A DNA stretch of 64,000 nucleotides, taken from an uncultured Rhizobium sp. GTDB lineage: Bacteria; Pseudomonadota; Alphaproteobacteria; Rhizobiales; Rhizobiaceae. The stretch lies in contig CAMFIF010000012.1 of the NCBI GenBank assembly GCA_945952415.1, positions 62,001-126,000 on the forward strand. Reading direction: 5' to 3'. The notes under the pieces are model-generated. The model worked only from the letters and a program-made list of their open reading frames with translations, had not been told where the DNA came from and did no database searches. The stretch's first letter is position 1; every line of letters starts with the position of its first letter. Of this stretch, positions 8,593 through 16,606 are shown in pieces. Position numbers and translations under genes: made by a program.

Positions 8593-8762
8593 GAACGAAA
8601 CTGATCCTGGCCATCCTCGCCGCAATCATCTCCTTTGGAGGAACAGGCGTCTGGTTCCTGATCTCGGAGAGACAGGACGCAAAGGAACGGCACGAAAAAT
8701 TCTTCGGGTCGACAAAGGAGTATCCGACGTCGGGCGGAGAGAAGATGAAGATCGAGTGGTAG
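8586..8762 (+). CDS. trbK: TrbK, small entry-exclusion membrane protein
   Basis: 58-aa protein read from ATG 8586 (a GTG follows at 8589), overlapping the trbJ stop. One hydrophobic helix at about residues 5-25 anchors it, followed by a charged, probably periplasmic part (ISERQDAKERHEKFFG) and the tail TSGGEKMKIEW, shared with TrbJ. In Ti-type operons a small TrbK sits between trbJ and trbL and blocks redundant entry of related plasmids. No lipobox cysteine is present, unlike the RP4 lipoprotein. Called from size, topology and position. Confidence 0.8.
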   Translation: MVRTKLILAILAAIISFGGTGVWFLISERQDAKERHEKFFGSTKEYPTSGGEKMKIEW

Positions 8763-8766
8763 TCGC

Positions 8767-9945
8767 ATGACCTCTGAGCTCAAAAAGATCAGGGGCATTT
8801 CGGTGCTCGTCGCATTCATCGTCGTGTCGATCCAGCCCGCGATTGCGCAGGAAGGATCGGTCCTGACAGCCCTCCAGAACGAAATCACCACTGCCGCCAA
8901 GGGTTGGGAGTCCACCGTCATGGATGCGGCAAGATCCCTGTTCTGGATTCTCGCAGGGATCGAAATCGGCATTGCCGCGGTTTGGCTGGCGCTTCAGGCC
9001 GCGTCGCTCGACAGCTGGTTTGCCGAACTCGTTCGGCGGATTATGTTCGTTGGCTTCTTCGCCTTCGTTCTCGCGCAAGGACCGACTTTCGCGAAGGCGG
9101 TCGTCGATAGTCTGTTTCAGATCGGCGCTGGTGGTGGCACGGCTTCGCCAGCGGACGTCTTCAATGCCGGCTTGGCCATTGCGACCAAGATGTCGGAGAA
9201 GGTGCAATTCGGCCTGTTCGAGGACAATGCGCTCGCAATTTCGGCCGCGTTTGCGATGGTCGTCACCGTGATCGCATTTTCGCTCGTTGCTGCGATTTTC
9301 GTGTCCGTAATGGTCGAGATGTATCTCGGCCTGCTCGCCGGCATGATCATGCTTGGTTTGGGTGGTTCTTCTTTCACCAAGGACTTCGCCATCCGCTATC
9401 TGATCTATGCGTTCTCGGTTGGCATGAAGCTCATGGCTTTGGTCATGATTTCGCGGATCGGCTCCGAGGTCTTGATTGGCCTCGCGAACCGGCCCGACGT
9501 GGGGGACCAGTTTCAAACCGCATTGGCGATTGCCGGGATCGCGGTCGTGGTCTTCATCATCGCCATGTATGTCCCGAACATTATCCAGGGCGTGGTGCAA
9601 GGGGCATCGGTTACTGGCGGCATGGAAACCATTCGCCATGGCGGACAGGCCGCGTCATTTGCGCTCGGCGCGGCGTCGCTGGCGGCCGGCGCCGTCGGAG
9701 CCGGCGCCGCGGCGGCTCAGTCAGCACGCGCGGCCGGATCCTCTATTGCGGGCGCAGCACTTCGCGGCATGGGAGCCGGTATCGGGTCCGCTGGAAAGGC
9801 TGCGGGCTCGGCTGCCAAGGAAAAGGCGATCGGTTCGCCCGGTGCCTATGCCGGCTCGATCATGGGGCTCGCCAACGCCAAGCTCGATCAGAGCCGCACC
9901 GGACAAAGCGGCTCCAAGATGCCGCCCGAACGAAACGATAAATAA
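8767..9945 (+). CDS. trbL: TrbL, VirB6-like polytopic channel protein
   Basis: 392-aa inner-membrane protein. A signal-like N-terminus ends near PAIAQ, several hydrophobic segments follow between about residues 55 and 280, and a long Ala/Gly-rich C-terminal tail closes the protein. That layout is characteristic of TrbL/VirB6, a core part of the inner-membrane complex of the conjugative channel. It begins 4 bp after trbK and precedes trbF, as in other Ti-like trb operons. Confidence 0.93.
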   Translation: MTSELKKIRGISVLVAFIVVSIQPAIAQEGSVLTALQNEITTAAKGWESTVMDAARSLFWILAGIEIGIAAVWLALQAASLDSWFAELVRRIMFVGFFAFVLAQGPTFAKAVVDSLFQIGAGGGTASPADVFNAGLAIATKMSEKVQFGLFEDNALAISAAFAMVVTVIAFSLVAAIFVSVMVEMYLGLLAGMIMLGLGGSSFTKDFAIRYLIYAFSVGMKLMALVMISRIGSEVLIGLANRPDVGDQFQTALAIAGIAVVVFIIAMYVPNIIQGVVQGASVTGGMETIRHGGQAASFALGAASLAAGAVGAGAAAAQSARAAGSSIAGAALRGMGAGIGSAGKAAGSAAKEKAIGSPGAYAGSIMGLANAKLDQSRTGQSGSKMPPERNDK

Positions 9946-9966
9946 TCTTCAGGAAGGCACAAAGTG

Positions 9967-10629
9967 ATGGCAGCAAACCGGCCGCCCGACAGCCCCTACC
10001 TTGCCGCGCGGCAGGAATGGACGGAACGTTATGGATCCTATGTCCAGGCCGCGCGTGCATGGCAGATCGTTGGCATTCTCGGACTTTCGATGGCCGTGAT
10101 CGGCTTTACCTATGCCATGTATCTCAGCACACAGGTCAAGCTGGTGCCCTACATCGTTGAGGTGGACAAGCTCGGGACCTCGGTAACGGCAGGCTTCCCC
10201 CAGCAGATCGAGTATGCTGATGCCCGTGTCGTCCGCGCGACACTCGGCAACTTCATCACCAGCTTGAAGTCGATCACGCCCGACGCGGTGGTGCAGAAGC
10301 AATATATCGACCGGACCTATGCGCTTCTCAGGACATCGGATCCCTCGACCCAGAAGATCAATGCCTGGTTTCGCGGTAACTCGCCGTTCGAAAAGGCCAA
10401 GACATCGACCGTCGCAATCGAGGTCAACAACATCGTGGCGCTCTCCAACCAGACCTATCAAATCGACTGGACCGAATATGAACGTGACCGCAAGGGCAAG
10501 GAGACCGGCACACGCCGGTTTCGCGGGATAGCGACGGTCGCGCTCACCGCGCCACAGGACGAGGCGATCATCCGCCTCAACCCGATCGGTCTTTATGTCC
10601 AGGACTTCGACTGGACCGCACAGCTTTAG
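9967..10629 (+). CDS. trbF: TrbF, VirB8-like T4SS scaffold protein
   Basis: 220-aa bitopic protein: short cytoplasmic N-terminus, one membrane helix (about residues 34-53) and a periplasmic VirB8-type domain ending with the [14 protein letters not shown] motif common to TrbF. VirB8-like proteins nucleate the inner-membrane assembly. ATG 9967 is preferred over the GTG one codon earlier; AGGAAGG precedes it. Twenty-one bp after trbL and 17 bp before trbG in the same operon. Confidence 0.93.
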   Translation: MAANRPPDSPYLAARQEWTERYGSYVQAARAWQIVGILGLSMAVIGFTYAMYLSTQVKLVPYIVEVDKLGTSVTAGFPQQIEYADARVVRATLGNFITSLKSITPDAVVQKQYIDRTYALLRTSDPSTQKINAWFRGNSPFEKAKTSTVAIEVNNIVALSNQTYQIDWTEYERDRKGKETGTRRFRGIATVALTAPQDEAIIRLNPIGLYVQDFDWTAQL

Positions 10630-10646
10630 AGGGCAGGAGAATTCAC

Positions 10647-11459
10647 ATGCACAGAACAGGATTGATCGCGGCCGTCGGCTGCATCGCAGGACTCGTCTTC
10701 GCGGATTGCGCAGTCGCACAGAACATGACGTCGAACGAGGTGAAGGGGACCAACATCTCGCGGAAATGGCGGGGGACGCCTGGTCTGGTGACGACCGGTC
10801 CAGACGGAAAGGTAATCTTTCTCTTTGGCGAGACCCAGCCCTCCGTAGTGTGCTCGCCGCTTCAGGTCTGCGACATCGAGCTGCAAGGCGGCGAGATCGT
10901 CCGCGACGTGCTTGTCGGTGACACTGTCCGTTGGAAGGTCGAGCCGGCGACGTCAGGGGCAATCGGCGGGCAGGCGATCCATCTGATCGTCAAGCCGTCG
11001 GAGGCCAGCCTCGTGACGTCGATGGTCGTCACGACCTCGCGGCGAACCTATCATATCCAACTCAAATCCCATCCCAGCCAGTATATGGCCCGCATCGGCT
11101 TTGAATATCCTGAGGACGTGTCGACCAAGCTGGCCGACATCAATGCCCGGCTCGAGACCGGCGGCATTCCGGGAACTGCCCCCGACAAACTGAACTTCTC
11201 TTACTCCGTCAGTGGTGGAGCTTCTTGGCGGCCGAAGCGCGTCTATTCCGACGGAACCAAGACCTACATCCAGTTCCCCCGGTCGATCTCAGGGCAGGAC
11301 GCTCCGGTGCTGTTCGTCGTCAGCGGCGGCCAGAACCGTATCGTCAACTACCGTATGAAGAACGACATGATGATCGTCGACTACGCCGTCGAAAAAGCCG
11401 TACTCGTCTCCGGTGTCGGTTGGCGCCAGCAGAAAATTACGATCCGGCGGGGAGGCTGA
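10647..11459 (+). CDS. trbG: TrbG, VirB9-like outer-membrane complex protein
   Basis: 270-aa exported protein with a signal peptide ending near residue 24 and a VirB9/CagX-type body. The segments [16 protein letters not shown] and [13 protein letters not shown] match the C-terminal beta-sandwich that contacts VirB10 in the outer-membrane ring. GCAGGAGA precedes the ATG. The stop is 3 bp before the lipoprotein gene trbH, the usual order. Confidence 0.94.
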   Translation: MHRTGLIAAVGCIAGLVFADCAVAQNMTSNEVKGTNISRKWRGTPGLVTTGPDGKVIFLFGETQPSVVCSPLQVCDIELQGGEIVRDVLVGDTVRWKVEPATSGAIGGQAIHLIVKPSEASLVTSMVVTTSRRTYHIQLKSHPSQYMARIGFEYPEDVSTKLADINARLETGGIPGTAPDKLNFSYSVSGGASWRPKRVYSDGTKTYIQFPRSISGQDAPVLFVVSGGQNRIVNYRMKNDMMIVDYAVEKAVLVSGVGWRQQKITIRRGG

Positions 11460-11462
11460 TCA

Positions 11463-11900
11463 ATGAAGAAGACAATCGCCGCCGTCATCATCACTTCCAT
11501 CCTTTCCGGCTGCCAGACAGCAGATGAGACGCTGGCCACACATTCCACCCCAACAGCCGTCACTGGCGCCACCGCAAGCGCAATTGCCGGCGATATGGCG
11601 AGCCGCCTTGCCGAACAGGTTGGCCCGGCCGGCACCACGATCCTCAAGCTGGATAAGGACACCTCCGAATATGCCGCCGCCCTTGAGGCCGCGCTGAAGG
11701 GATGGGGATACACGGTCATCGCCGACGGCAAGGTCAGCAAGGATCAGAAGCCGGTCGAGATCGCGTGGTCGATCGACAGCTTCGACGGGCAGGTCCTTGC
11801 ACGGATCAGCACACCGGCTACTGCGCTCGGCCGGGCCTACACGGCGACGTCAGCGGGCGCGGCGCCCGCCAGTCCGCTTTCGATCATGCAGCGTAACTGA
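11463..11900 (+). CDS. trbH: TrbH, T4SS lipoprotein
   Basis: 145-aa lipoprotein with a type II signal sequence: MKKT start, hydrophobic core and lipobox LSGC, with the acylated cysteine at residue 17. TrbH fills the VirB7-like position in the transfer channel, although longer than VirB7. The remainder is soluble with no other recognisable motif. It lies between trbG and trbI as in Ti, RP4-like and other rhizobial operons, which together with the lipobox supports the call. Confidence 0.88.
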   Translation: MKKTIAAVIITSILSGCQTADETLATHSTPTAVTGATASAIAGDMASRLAEQVGPAGTTILKLDKDTSEYAAALEAALKGWGYTVIADGKVSKDQKPVEIAWSIDSFDGQVLARISTPATALGRAYTATSAGAAPASPLSIMQRN

Positions 11901-11914
11901 GGGGAGGGGAGAAC

Positions 11915-13210
11915 ATGGTTCAATCACTTCAGCTCGGAACGACGGGAAGCGGTGACGATCAGCAGAGCATGCGCCGCCTCAATCGGCTGCCGATCATCGT
12001 CGCAATCGTTATCATCGTTCTGTTCTTTGGCGTCGTCATTATCGGCCTGTCGTGGCGCGGTCTTTCCTTCAACCGTGGGAACGAGCTCGACACCACCTCG
12101 GCGTCGCCGGCGACCACGTTTGGCGATCAGCTGAAACGAGGCGTGACGGACGGGATCATAGGCGAACCGGAGCAACGCGAAGTGTTTCAGCCGACGCCCG
12201 TCGTTGTGGAACGCGAGCCAGTGAGAGAACCAGTCGGGGAGCGGCAGAATGAGGTGCGGACCGAACGGCGATCCCAACTCGAGCCGGAAGCCGAGTGGAA
12301 GGCGCGGCTACAGCGCGAACAGGACGAGCAGATCCTTCGTGAAGCCCAGCGTCAGAGGATGGCAAGCCTCCAGGCACGGGCAACAGCGCGCGATTCTCCG
12401 CTCAAGGTGGACGTCTCCGAAGTCCAGAAGAGCGCATCCGAACCCAGGACCGACACCCGTCAACCGCTTAATGCCACGGCGAGCAGTGCATCCGATCTCT
12501 ACAGCGCAGCGATGAAGTCCGGCTTGCTTGGGCAAAACGTCGATCAGAACGGGCAGACCTCGAAGGAGGACTTTTTCAATCGGGACATCAAGGATCTTGG
12601 CTACCTTCCGAACCAGGTGGTCCCACAGTTCTCGCCCTACGAGTTGAAGCGCGGATCGGTCATTCCAGCGACGATGATCACAGGCCTGAACTCCGATCTT
12701 CCAGGCAGGATTTCCGCACAGGTCAGCCAGAACGTCTATGATAGCGCCACCGGCTACCGGCTGCTCATCCCGCAGGGGGCGAAGTTGTTTGCCCGCTACG
12801 ATTCCAAGGTGTCGTTCGGGCAGGAGCGCGTGATGGTCGTTTGGACCGATCTGATTTTTCCCAACGGATCGACGCTGCAGATCGGCGGCATGTCCGGCAC
12901 GGATGCGGAGGGCTTTGGCGGCTTCAAGGACAAGGTCGATCGCCATCTCTTGCGCACGTTTGGTTCTGCGGCTCTCGTTGCCATCATCGGCACGGGGATC
13001 GACATGTCGATGCCGGAGGGCTCGACCTTGGCTACACAGGATACGGCTTCAGATGCTGCAAGGCGCAATTTTGCCGAATCGTTCGGACGTGTCGCGGAGC
13101 AGACGATCTCGAAAAATCTCAACGTGCAGCCAACGATCAGTATCCGGCCGGGCTACAAATTCAACGTACTCGTTGACCAGGATATCATTTTCCCGAGTGC
13201 GTATCATTGA
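11915..13210 (+). CDS. trbI: TrbI, VirB10-like envelope-spanning T4SS protein
   Basis: 431-aa protein: cytoplasmic N-terminus, one membrane helix (about residues 28-47), a long charged Glu/Arg/Gln-rich periplasmic spacer and a C-terminal VirB10/TrbI domain (about 230-430) with IPQGAKLFARYDS and a GYKFNVLVDQDI ending. It bridges inner and outer membranes and gates the channel. GGGGAGGGGA precedes the ATG. It is the last gene of the trb operon; traR follows after 223 bp with its own leader, in which no other gene was seen. Confidence 0.95.
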   Translation: MVQSLQLGTTGSGDDQQSMRRLNRLPIIVAIVIIVLFFGVVIIGLSWRGLSFNRGNELDTTSASPATTFGDQLKRGVTDGIIGEPEQREVFQPTPVVVEREPVREPVGERQNEVRTERRSQLEPEAEWKARLQREQDEQILREAQRQRMASLQARATARDSPLKVDVSEVQKSASEPRTDTRQPLNATASSASDLYSAAMKSGLLGQNVDQNGQTSKEDFFNRDIKDLGYLPNQVVPQFSPYELKRGSVIPATMITGLNSDLPGRISAQVSQNVYDSATGYRLLIPQGAKLFARYDSKVSFGQERVMVVWTDLIFPNGSTLQIGGMSGTDAEGFGGFKDKVDRHLLRTFGSAALVAIIGTGIDMSMPEGSTLATQDTASDAARRNFAESFGRVAEQTISKNLNVQPTISIRPGYKFNVLVDQDIIFPSAYH

Positions 13211-13433
13211 TAGAACACGCTGTTGCGCATCTCGTTCAGCGAACGCCTAATTGAATTGCGGCAAGGCAATACAATCTTGCGTGGATGATTCCTTTACTTT
13301 AACTATACGCGTTCGGCGAGCGCAATCCTGCGCTTCACCATCGTCTGGAGCGATCGCGCCCTCAGCAAAGGGCTCAACAACTGTGACTGCAACCCTTGTT
13401 GCGTTCATACCCTCACGAGAAGGAGGCCATGAA

Positions 13434-14135
13434 TTGAACCAATGGTTTGAGCGTCTGACCGAACAGGTCGCCTTGGCGCATGACGAAGCCACTGTGAAGG
13501 CGACCTTGGAAAAGCTAAGCCGGGAAGCGGGTTTTGGCACCTACGCCTACCTGAACCTGCAGGCGGAGACGCAGACCGCGATGTCAAACTATCATGTCGA
13601 GTGGCAGCAACGGTATTTCGAGAAATCCTATGCCTTGATCGATCCCGTGGTTCGGAGCGGGCGCGATCAGCTGGAAGCATTTGCCTGGTCAAACGAAACC
13701 TCGCTGAGGATGAGCAAGGAGCGCAGGACCTTCTACGGAGAGGCCGGTGAGTTCGGGATCCGCTCAGGAATAACAATCCCGATCAAAACGGGATTTGGCC
13801 GGATGGCGATGCTCACCCTTGCGTCGGAGGAGGCGGATTTTGCGATGGGGCAATCACTGAGCCCGGTCCTTGCCGCTTCAGCGGTCGCACAACTCCACTC
13901 GAGGCTGGAAAGTCTTGGAACGAAGCCGACCCATCACACCCCGATACGCATGAAATCTGATGAACTGACCTGCCTGCGCTGGTCCGCGGAAGGCAAGTCA
14001 ATGAAGGCCATCGCAATCATCGAGAACACGACATACGCCAATGTCGCATTTTTCCTTCGTAACGCTAAATCCGCACTCGGCGCGACAAGTTTGCCGCAGG
14101 CAACCGCAATGGCCAAGGAATTCGGCCTGATCTAG
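13434..14135 (+). CDS. traR: TraR, LuxR-family quorum-sensing activator
   Basis: Transcription factor that binds the TraI-made acyl-homoserine lactone and activates transfer genes. Read from TTG 13434, it is 233 aa, close to the 234 aa of pTi TraR, and ligand-pocket residues fall at the same numbers: Y53, W57, Y61 and D70. The autoinducer-binding domain (about 1-165) contains FGIRSGITIPI; a LuxR helix-turn-helix spans about 170-232. The TTG is 7 nt after AGGAGG; the nearer ATG at 13429 is out of frame and stops after two codons. An upstream in-frame ATG (13251) exists but lacks a good ribosome site. It converges with its antiactivator traM. Confidence 0.94.
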   Translation: MNQWFERLTEQVALAHDEATVKATLEKLSREAGFGTYAYLNLQAETQTAMSNYHVEWQQRYFEKSYALIDPVVRSGRDQLEAFAWSNETSLRMSKERRTFYGEAGEFGIRSGITIPIKTGFGRMAMLTLASEEADFAMGQSLSPVLAASAVAQLHSRLESLGTKPTHHTPIRMKSDELTCLRWSAEGKSMKAIAIIENTTYANVAFFLRNAKSALGATSLPQATAMAKEFGLI

Positions 14136-14136
14136 G

Positions 14137-14469
14137 TCAGTGGCTCTTTAATTTCGGCATGTCCGGTATGTAGCCCAAGATATCAAGAAGCGTCGATACG
14201 ACCGTCTGCTGCGCGTGGACGGCGATCATAGCGGCAATGTAATCCTGTATGGCTTCTCGAGTCGATTCCGGCTCGGATCCAGCATTGATTTTCGCTTCGA
14301 GCATCACTGCATCATCTCGCAGGCGACGATGCTTCTCGATCTCGCGCACGACATGGCGTTCTATCTCTTCGGGCGGCTGATCTCGCATCAATCCTATGAG
14401 TGGGCGCAATATGAGTTTGGTACCAGACACGGGCCCGTTTGCACTTGCGTTGAACATTATTGGTCCCAT
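14137..14469 (-). CDS. traM: TraM, antiactivator of TraR
   Basis: 110-aa helical protein that in Ti plasmids binds TraR and blocks DNA binding until the signal reaches a quorum. The pattern LRPLIGLMRDQPPEEIE, EKHRRLRDD, IAVHAQQ and LLDILGYIPDMPK follows pTi TraM throughout. It is convergent with traR, with only one base between the stops, the classical arrangement. An ATG four codons into the reading frame could be the start instead. The region 14470-14544 upstream holds nothing recognisable. Confidence 0.92.
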   Translation of the reverse strand: MGPIMFNASANGPVSGTKLILRPLIGLMRDQPPEEIERHVVREIEKHRRLRDDAVMLEAKINAGSEPESTREAIQDYIAAMIAVHAQQTVVSTLLDILGYIPDMPKLKSH

Positions 14470-14544
14470 TACCGCTCATATGCTGCCGGTGTAAACCTTC
14501 TTTGGAACGAGGTATCCGCGAAGGCAAATCGGTTTAAATCTCAA

Positions 14545-14579
14545 TTACATACTATAGTTGATAACCTTAAAGTATGTAA
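14545..14579. promoter_or_regulatory. Inverted repeat upstream of the small Xre regulator
   Basis: Perfect 9-bp arms, TTACATACT (14545-14553) and AGTATGTAA (14571-14579), 17 bp apart, with an inner ACTATAGT palindrome. The right arm ends 17 bp before the Xre gene start, a usual place for an autoregulatory operator. It also lies upstream of traM on the other strand, so it could control both. Confidence 0.5.
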
Positions 14580-14596
14580 ATGGTGATCTTCCGCGC

Positions 14597-14815
14597 ATGG
14601 ATATGCGCAAGCTGGTCGGTCGAAACTTTGCCCGCCTCCGTCGGGAAAAAGGCCTGACACAGGAGGATGTGGAAGCGCGCTCCGGCTTCAGCCAGCAGTA
14701 TCTGAGCGGTCTCGAAAGAGGGAAGCGCAACCCCTCCATCGTCACATTGTATGAAATCGCTCAGGCCCTCGGGGTCAGTCATGTCGAATTGGTCACGCCC
14801 GACCAAGCAGACTGA
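14597..14815 (+). CDS. Small Xre-family DNA-binding protein
   Basis: 72-aa protein that is almost entirely one Cro/CI-type helix-turn-helix (about residues 8-63): NFARLRREKGLTQEDVEARSG, then FSQQYLSGLERGKRNPS and TLYEIAQALGV. Such single-domain proteins are usually repressors. The frame is open back to a TTG at 14558, but the conserved domain fits the ATG at 14597. It lies between traM and a toxin-antitoxin-like pair, which is not part of the standard Ti arrangement. Its target is unknown; the 9-bp inverted repeat upstream (14545-14579) is the natural candidate. Confidence 0.85.
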   Translation: MDMRKLVGRNFARLRREKGLTQEDVEARSGFSQQYLSGLERGKRNPSIVTLYEIAQALGVSHVELVTPDQAD

Positions 14816-14886
14816 ACATTGAAGATTGTTGTATTCGCCGGAGCTACTGGAATTCTCTCGGGCCGTGCCAAGAACGGGAGTCCCAC

Positions 14887-14915
14887 TTCACAATGCGCGA
14901 TGAAGTCGCTATATA
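14887..14915 (+). promoter_or_regulatory. Sigma-70-like promoter of the DUF433/DUF5615 pair
   Basis: TTCACA (14887-14892), 17-bp spacer, TATATA (14910-14915). The ribosome site AAGGAG (14924-14929) and ATG 14937 follow closely, giving a very short leader. Confidence 0.6.
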
Positions 14916-14936
14916 TTCTCTACAAGGAGAATGATT

Positions 14937-15560
14937 ATGGCTCAGATGTCGCGTGCCTATACGCCAGCGGAAGCGGCTGCCGTCAGCGAAATTGCCGTGA
15001 AATCGGTACACAATGCAATCGACAAACGGATCATCGCGCGTCGGCTTTCGGAAGAAGAGGGAAGAGCACTTTCCGACGACGACTTGCTGCGTCTCAAGCT
15101 TTGGTATGGGGTTGGCTCGATCCTGTCCGCCGAGCGCCGCCAGCGGCTTTTCGACACGATTGACCAGAACCCGGACGCCGATACCATACGAGCGGACGAC
15201 TATCTGATCGTCGATGTTGCCCGCGCCCGCGAACAGCTTGCCGCGCGTGCGGAGGCGCTTCGGGAAGCGGAGCGGGTGATCGAATCCGTGAAGGGTGTCC
15301 TTGGCGGCGAACCTGTCTTCAGCAAAACCCGCGTCCCGGTCAGAACGATTGCCGCCATGAAGGCCCAGGGTGCGACCACCGAAGAGATTGTAGAGGGCTA
15401 TCCGGCGCTTACGGCGCGCATGGTTGAACTCGCGGAGATCTGGACGGCTGCTCACCCGGCGCGGGGTCGGCCACGCAAGCTTTCCGACCTTGGCGCGACG
15501 GTGACGTCGTCAAAGCGGCTCTCACTTTTGAAGGCTGCGAACCGGCCGGCCGGCAGCTGA
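14937..15560 (+). CDS. DUF433-domain protein, probable antitoxin
   Basis: 207-aa protein. The C-terminal part (about residues 110-170) carries the DUF433 pattern: GGEPVFSKTRVPVRTIAAM, then TTEEIVEGYPALTARMVELAEIW. The N-terminal 60 residues look like a helix-turn-helix (YTPAEAAAVSEIAVKSVHNAI). DUF433 proteins are commonly encoded just before a DUF5615 PIN-like protein and act as its antitoxin and repressor; here the partner begins 4 bp downstream. ATG 14937 was chosen because AAGGAG lies 7 nt upstream; the ATG at 14931 is too close to it. Antitoxin function is inferred from the pairing. Confidence 0.8.
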   Translation: MAQMSRAYTPAEAAAVSEIAVKSVHNAIDKRIIARRLSEEEGRALSDDDLLRLKLWYGVGSILSAERRQRLFDTIDQNPDADTIRADDYLIVDVARAREQLAARAEALREAERVIESVKGVLGGEPVFSKTRVPVRTIAAMKAQGATTEEIVEGYPALTARMVELAEIWTAAHPARGRPRKLSDLGATVTSSKRLSLLKAANRPAGS

Positions 15561-15564
15561 TACT

Positions 15565-15942
15565 GTGAAGTTCCTGATTGATGAATGCCTGCACACCTCG
15601 CTCGTGGCCGTTGCCAACGATAACGGCCACGACGGCTTCCACGTAAACTGGCTTGGGCTGAGCGGTGAAAAGGATTGGGATCTGATGCCACGCATCGTCG
15701 CGGAGGATTACACCTTCGTCACGAACAACGCGCGTGATTTTCGAAAGCTGTACAGCAGGCAAGACGTCCATGCCGGCCTGATCATCATCGTGCCTCAGGT
15801 CGTCCCAGCGCTACAGCGAGAACTGTTCGAACTCATCTTGCAGGAGATCGCCGGCGGCGACGAACTGCTCAATGAGGTGTTAGAGATCAGCATCGAAGAT
15901 GACGAGGCGGTACTCACGCGCTACTCACTCCCGACCACCTGA
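15565..15942 (+). CDS. DUF5615 PIN-like protein, probable ribonuclease toxin
   Basis: 125-aa protein with the DUF5615 pattern: MKFLIDECLHTSL at the N-terminus supplies the first acidic residues of a PIN-like nuclease, and FVTNNARDF gives the NxxDF motif. VNWLGLSGEKDWDLM and the central GLIIIVP strand also agree. The family is thought to act as an RNase toxin neutralised by a DUF433 partner. The start is GTG, 4 bp after the antitoxin stop. The pair sits among transfer genes, so plasmid stabilisation is the likely role. Its 3' end faces traH. Confidence 0.8.
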   Translation: MKFLIDECLHTSLVAVANDNGHDGFHVNWLGLSGEKDWDLMPRIVAEDYTFVTNNARDFRKLYSRQDVHAGLIIIVPQVVPALQRELFELILQEIAGGDELLNEVLEISIEDDEAVLTRYSLPTT

Positions 15943-15983
15943 GATGAACGCTGGAAGGCTCTAGGAGGCCTCGGGTCCATGCT

Positions 15984-16592
15984 CTATTTCTGGCCGCCGA
16001 TTCTCGTCAGATCGATCCGAATGCCGGCATCGTCAGGCTTCGACGGCTCTTCTTTCTCCTGGGGCGTGGCATCGGCCGCCGGAGGTTCCTCATCTTCATC
16101 GACCGCCGCAACTGATTTTTGCAGGACCGCGCCACCTGGATCCTCCGCCTGGAAAACGCTTTCCCCATCGAACTCTCCGGTCTGCCACGCATGGATTGCG
16201 TCGTCGAAAATCTTCGGAAAGACCTCTTTGTCTGTCGGGTTTCCATACCATTTCCCGACAATGTGAAGGATTTTCGCGAACATTGCTGTACCAATGCGCA
16301 GATTGGTGCAGGGGTCAACCAGATCAGCCTTCAGCTCCGACGCATCCTTCAGCCCGATACCCGCCGGGATTTGGGTCAGGCTCACCCGCACGATAGAACC
16401 ACCGATGTTCTCGCGAACGATCTCGATCGCCTCCTCGGGCGTTTTCGGTTTGGGAATGAGGATCAGACGCCCTCCGGACTTCACAGTGATGGCCAGCGGA
16501 TCCTCCGAGCCAACCGCCTCCACGAACTGTTCGACGATCGCCGGCTTCAACGACGGGTCGGCACATTCCTTGATCAGCGCAGCGTCCAGCAT
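15984..16592 (-). CDS. traH: TraH, transfer-associated protein
   Basis: 202-aa protein last in the traAFBH operon. The N-terminal half (LIKECADPSLKPAIVEQF, DPLAITVKSGGRLILIPKP, and VSLTQIPAG) follows the TraH family of Ti and rhizobial plasmids. The C-terminal 50 residues are acidic and low in complexity. The start ATG at 16592 is preceded by AGAGGTC, and it lies 14 bp after traB; the frame continues far upstream but only as an antisense extension of traB. The biochemical role of TraH is not established, and it is not always essential for transfer. Confidence 0.85.
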   Translation of the reverse strand: MLDAALIKECADPSLKPAIVEQFVEAVGSEDPLAITVKSGGRLILIPKPKTPEEAIEIVRENIGGSIVRVSLTQIPAGIGLKDASELKADLVDPCTNLRIGTAMFAKILHIVGKWYGNPTDKEVFPKIFDDAIHAWQTGEFDGESVFQAEDPGGAVLQKSVAAVDEDEEPPAADATPQEKEEPSKPDDAGIRIDLTRIGGQK

Positions 16593-16606
16593 GCGACCTC
16601 TAATTC

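Noticed and set aside
13251..13433. N-terminal extension of traR from an ATG at 13251
   Set aside because: No ribosome site, no family similarity, and TraR residues are numbered canonically from the TTG at 13434.
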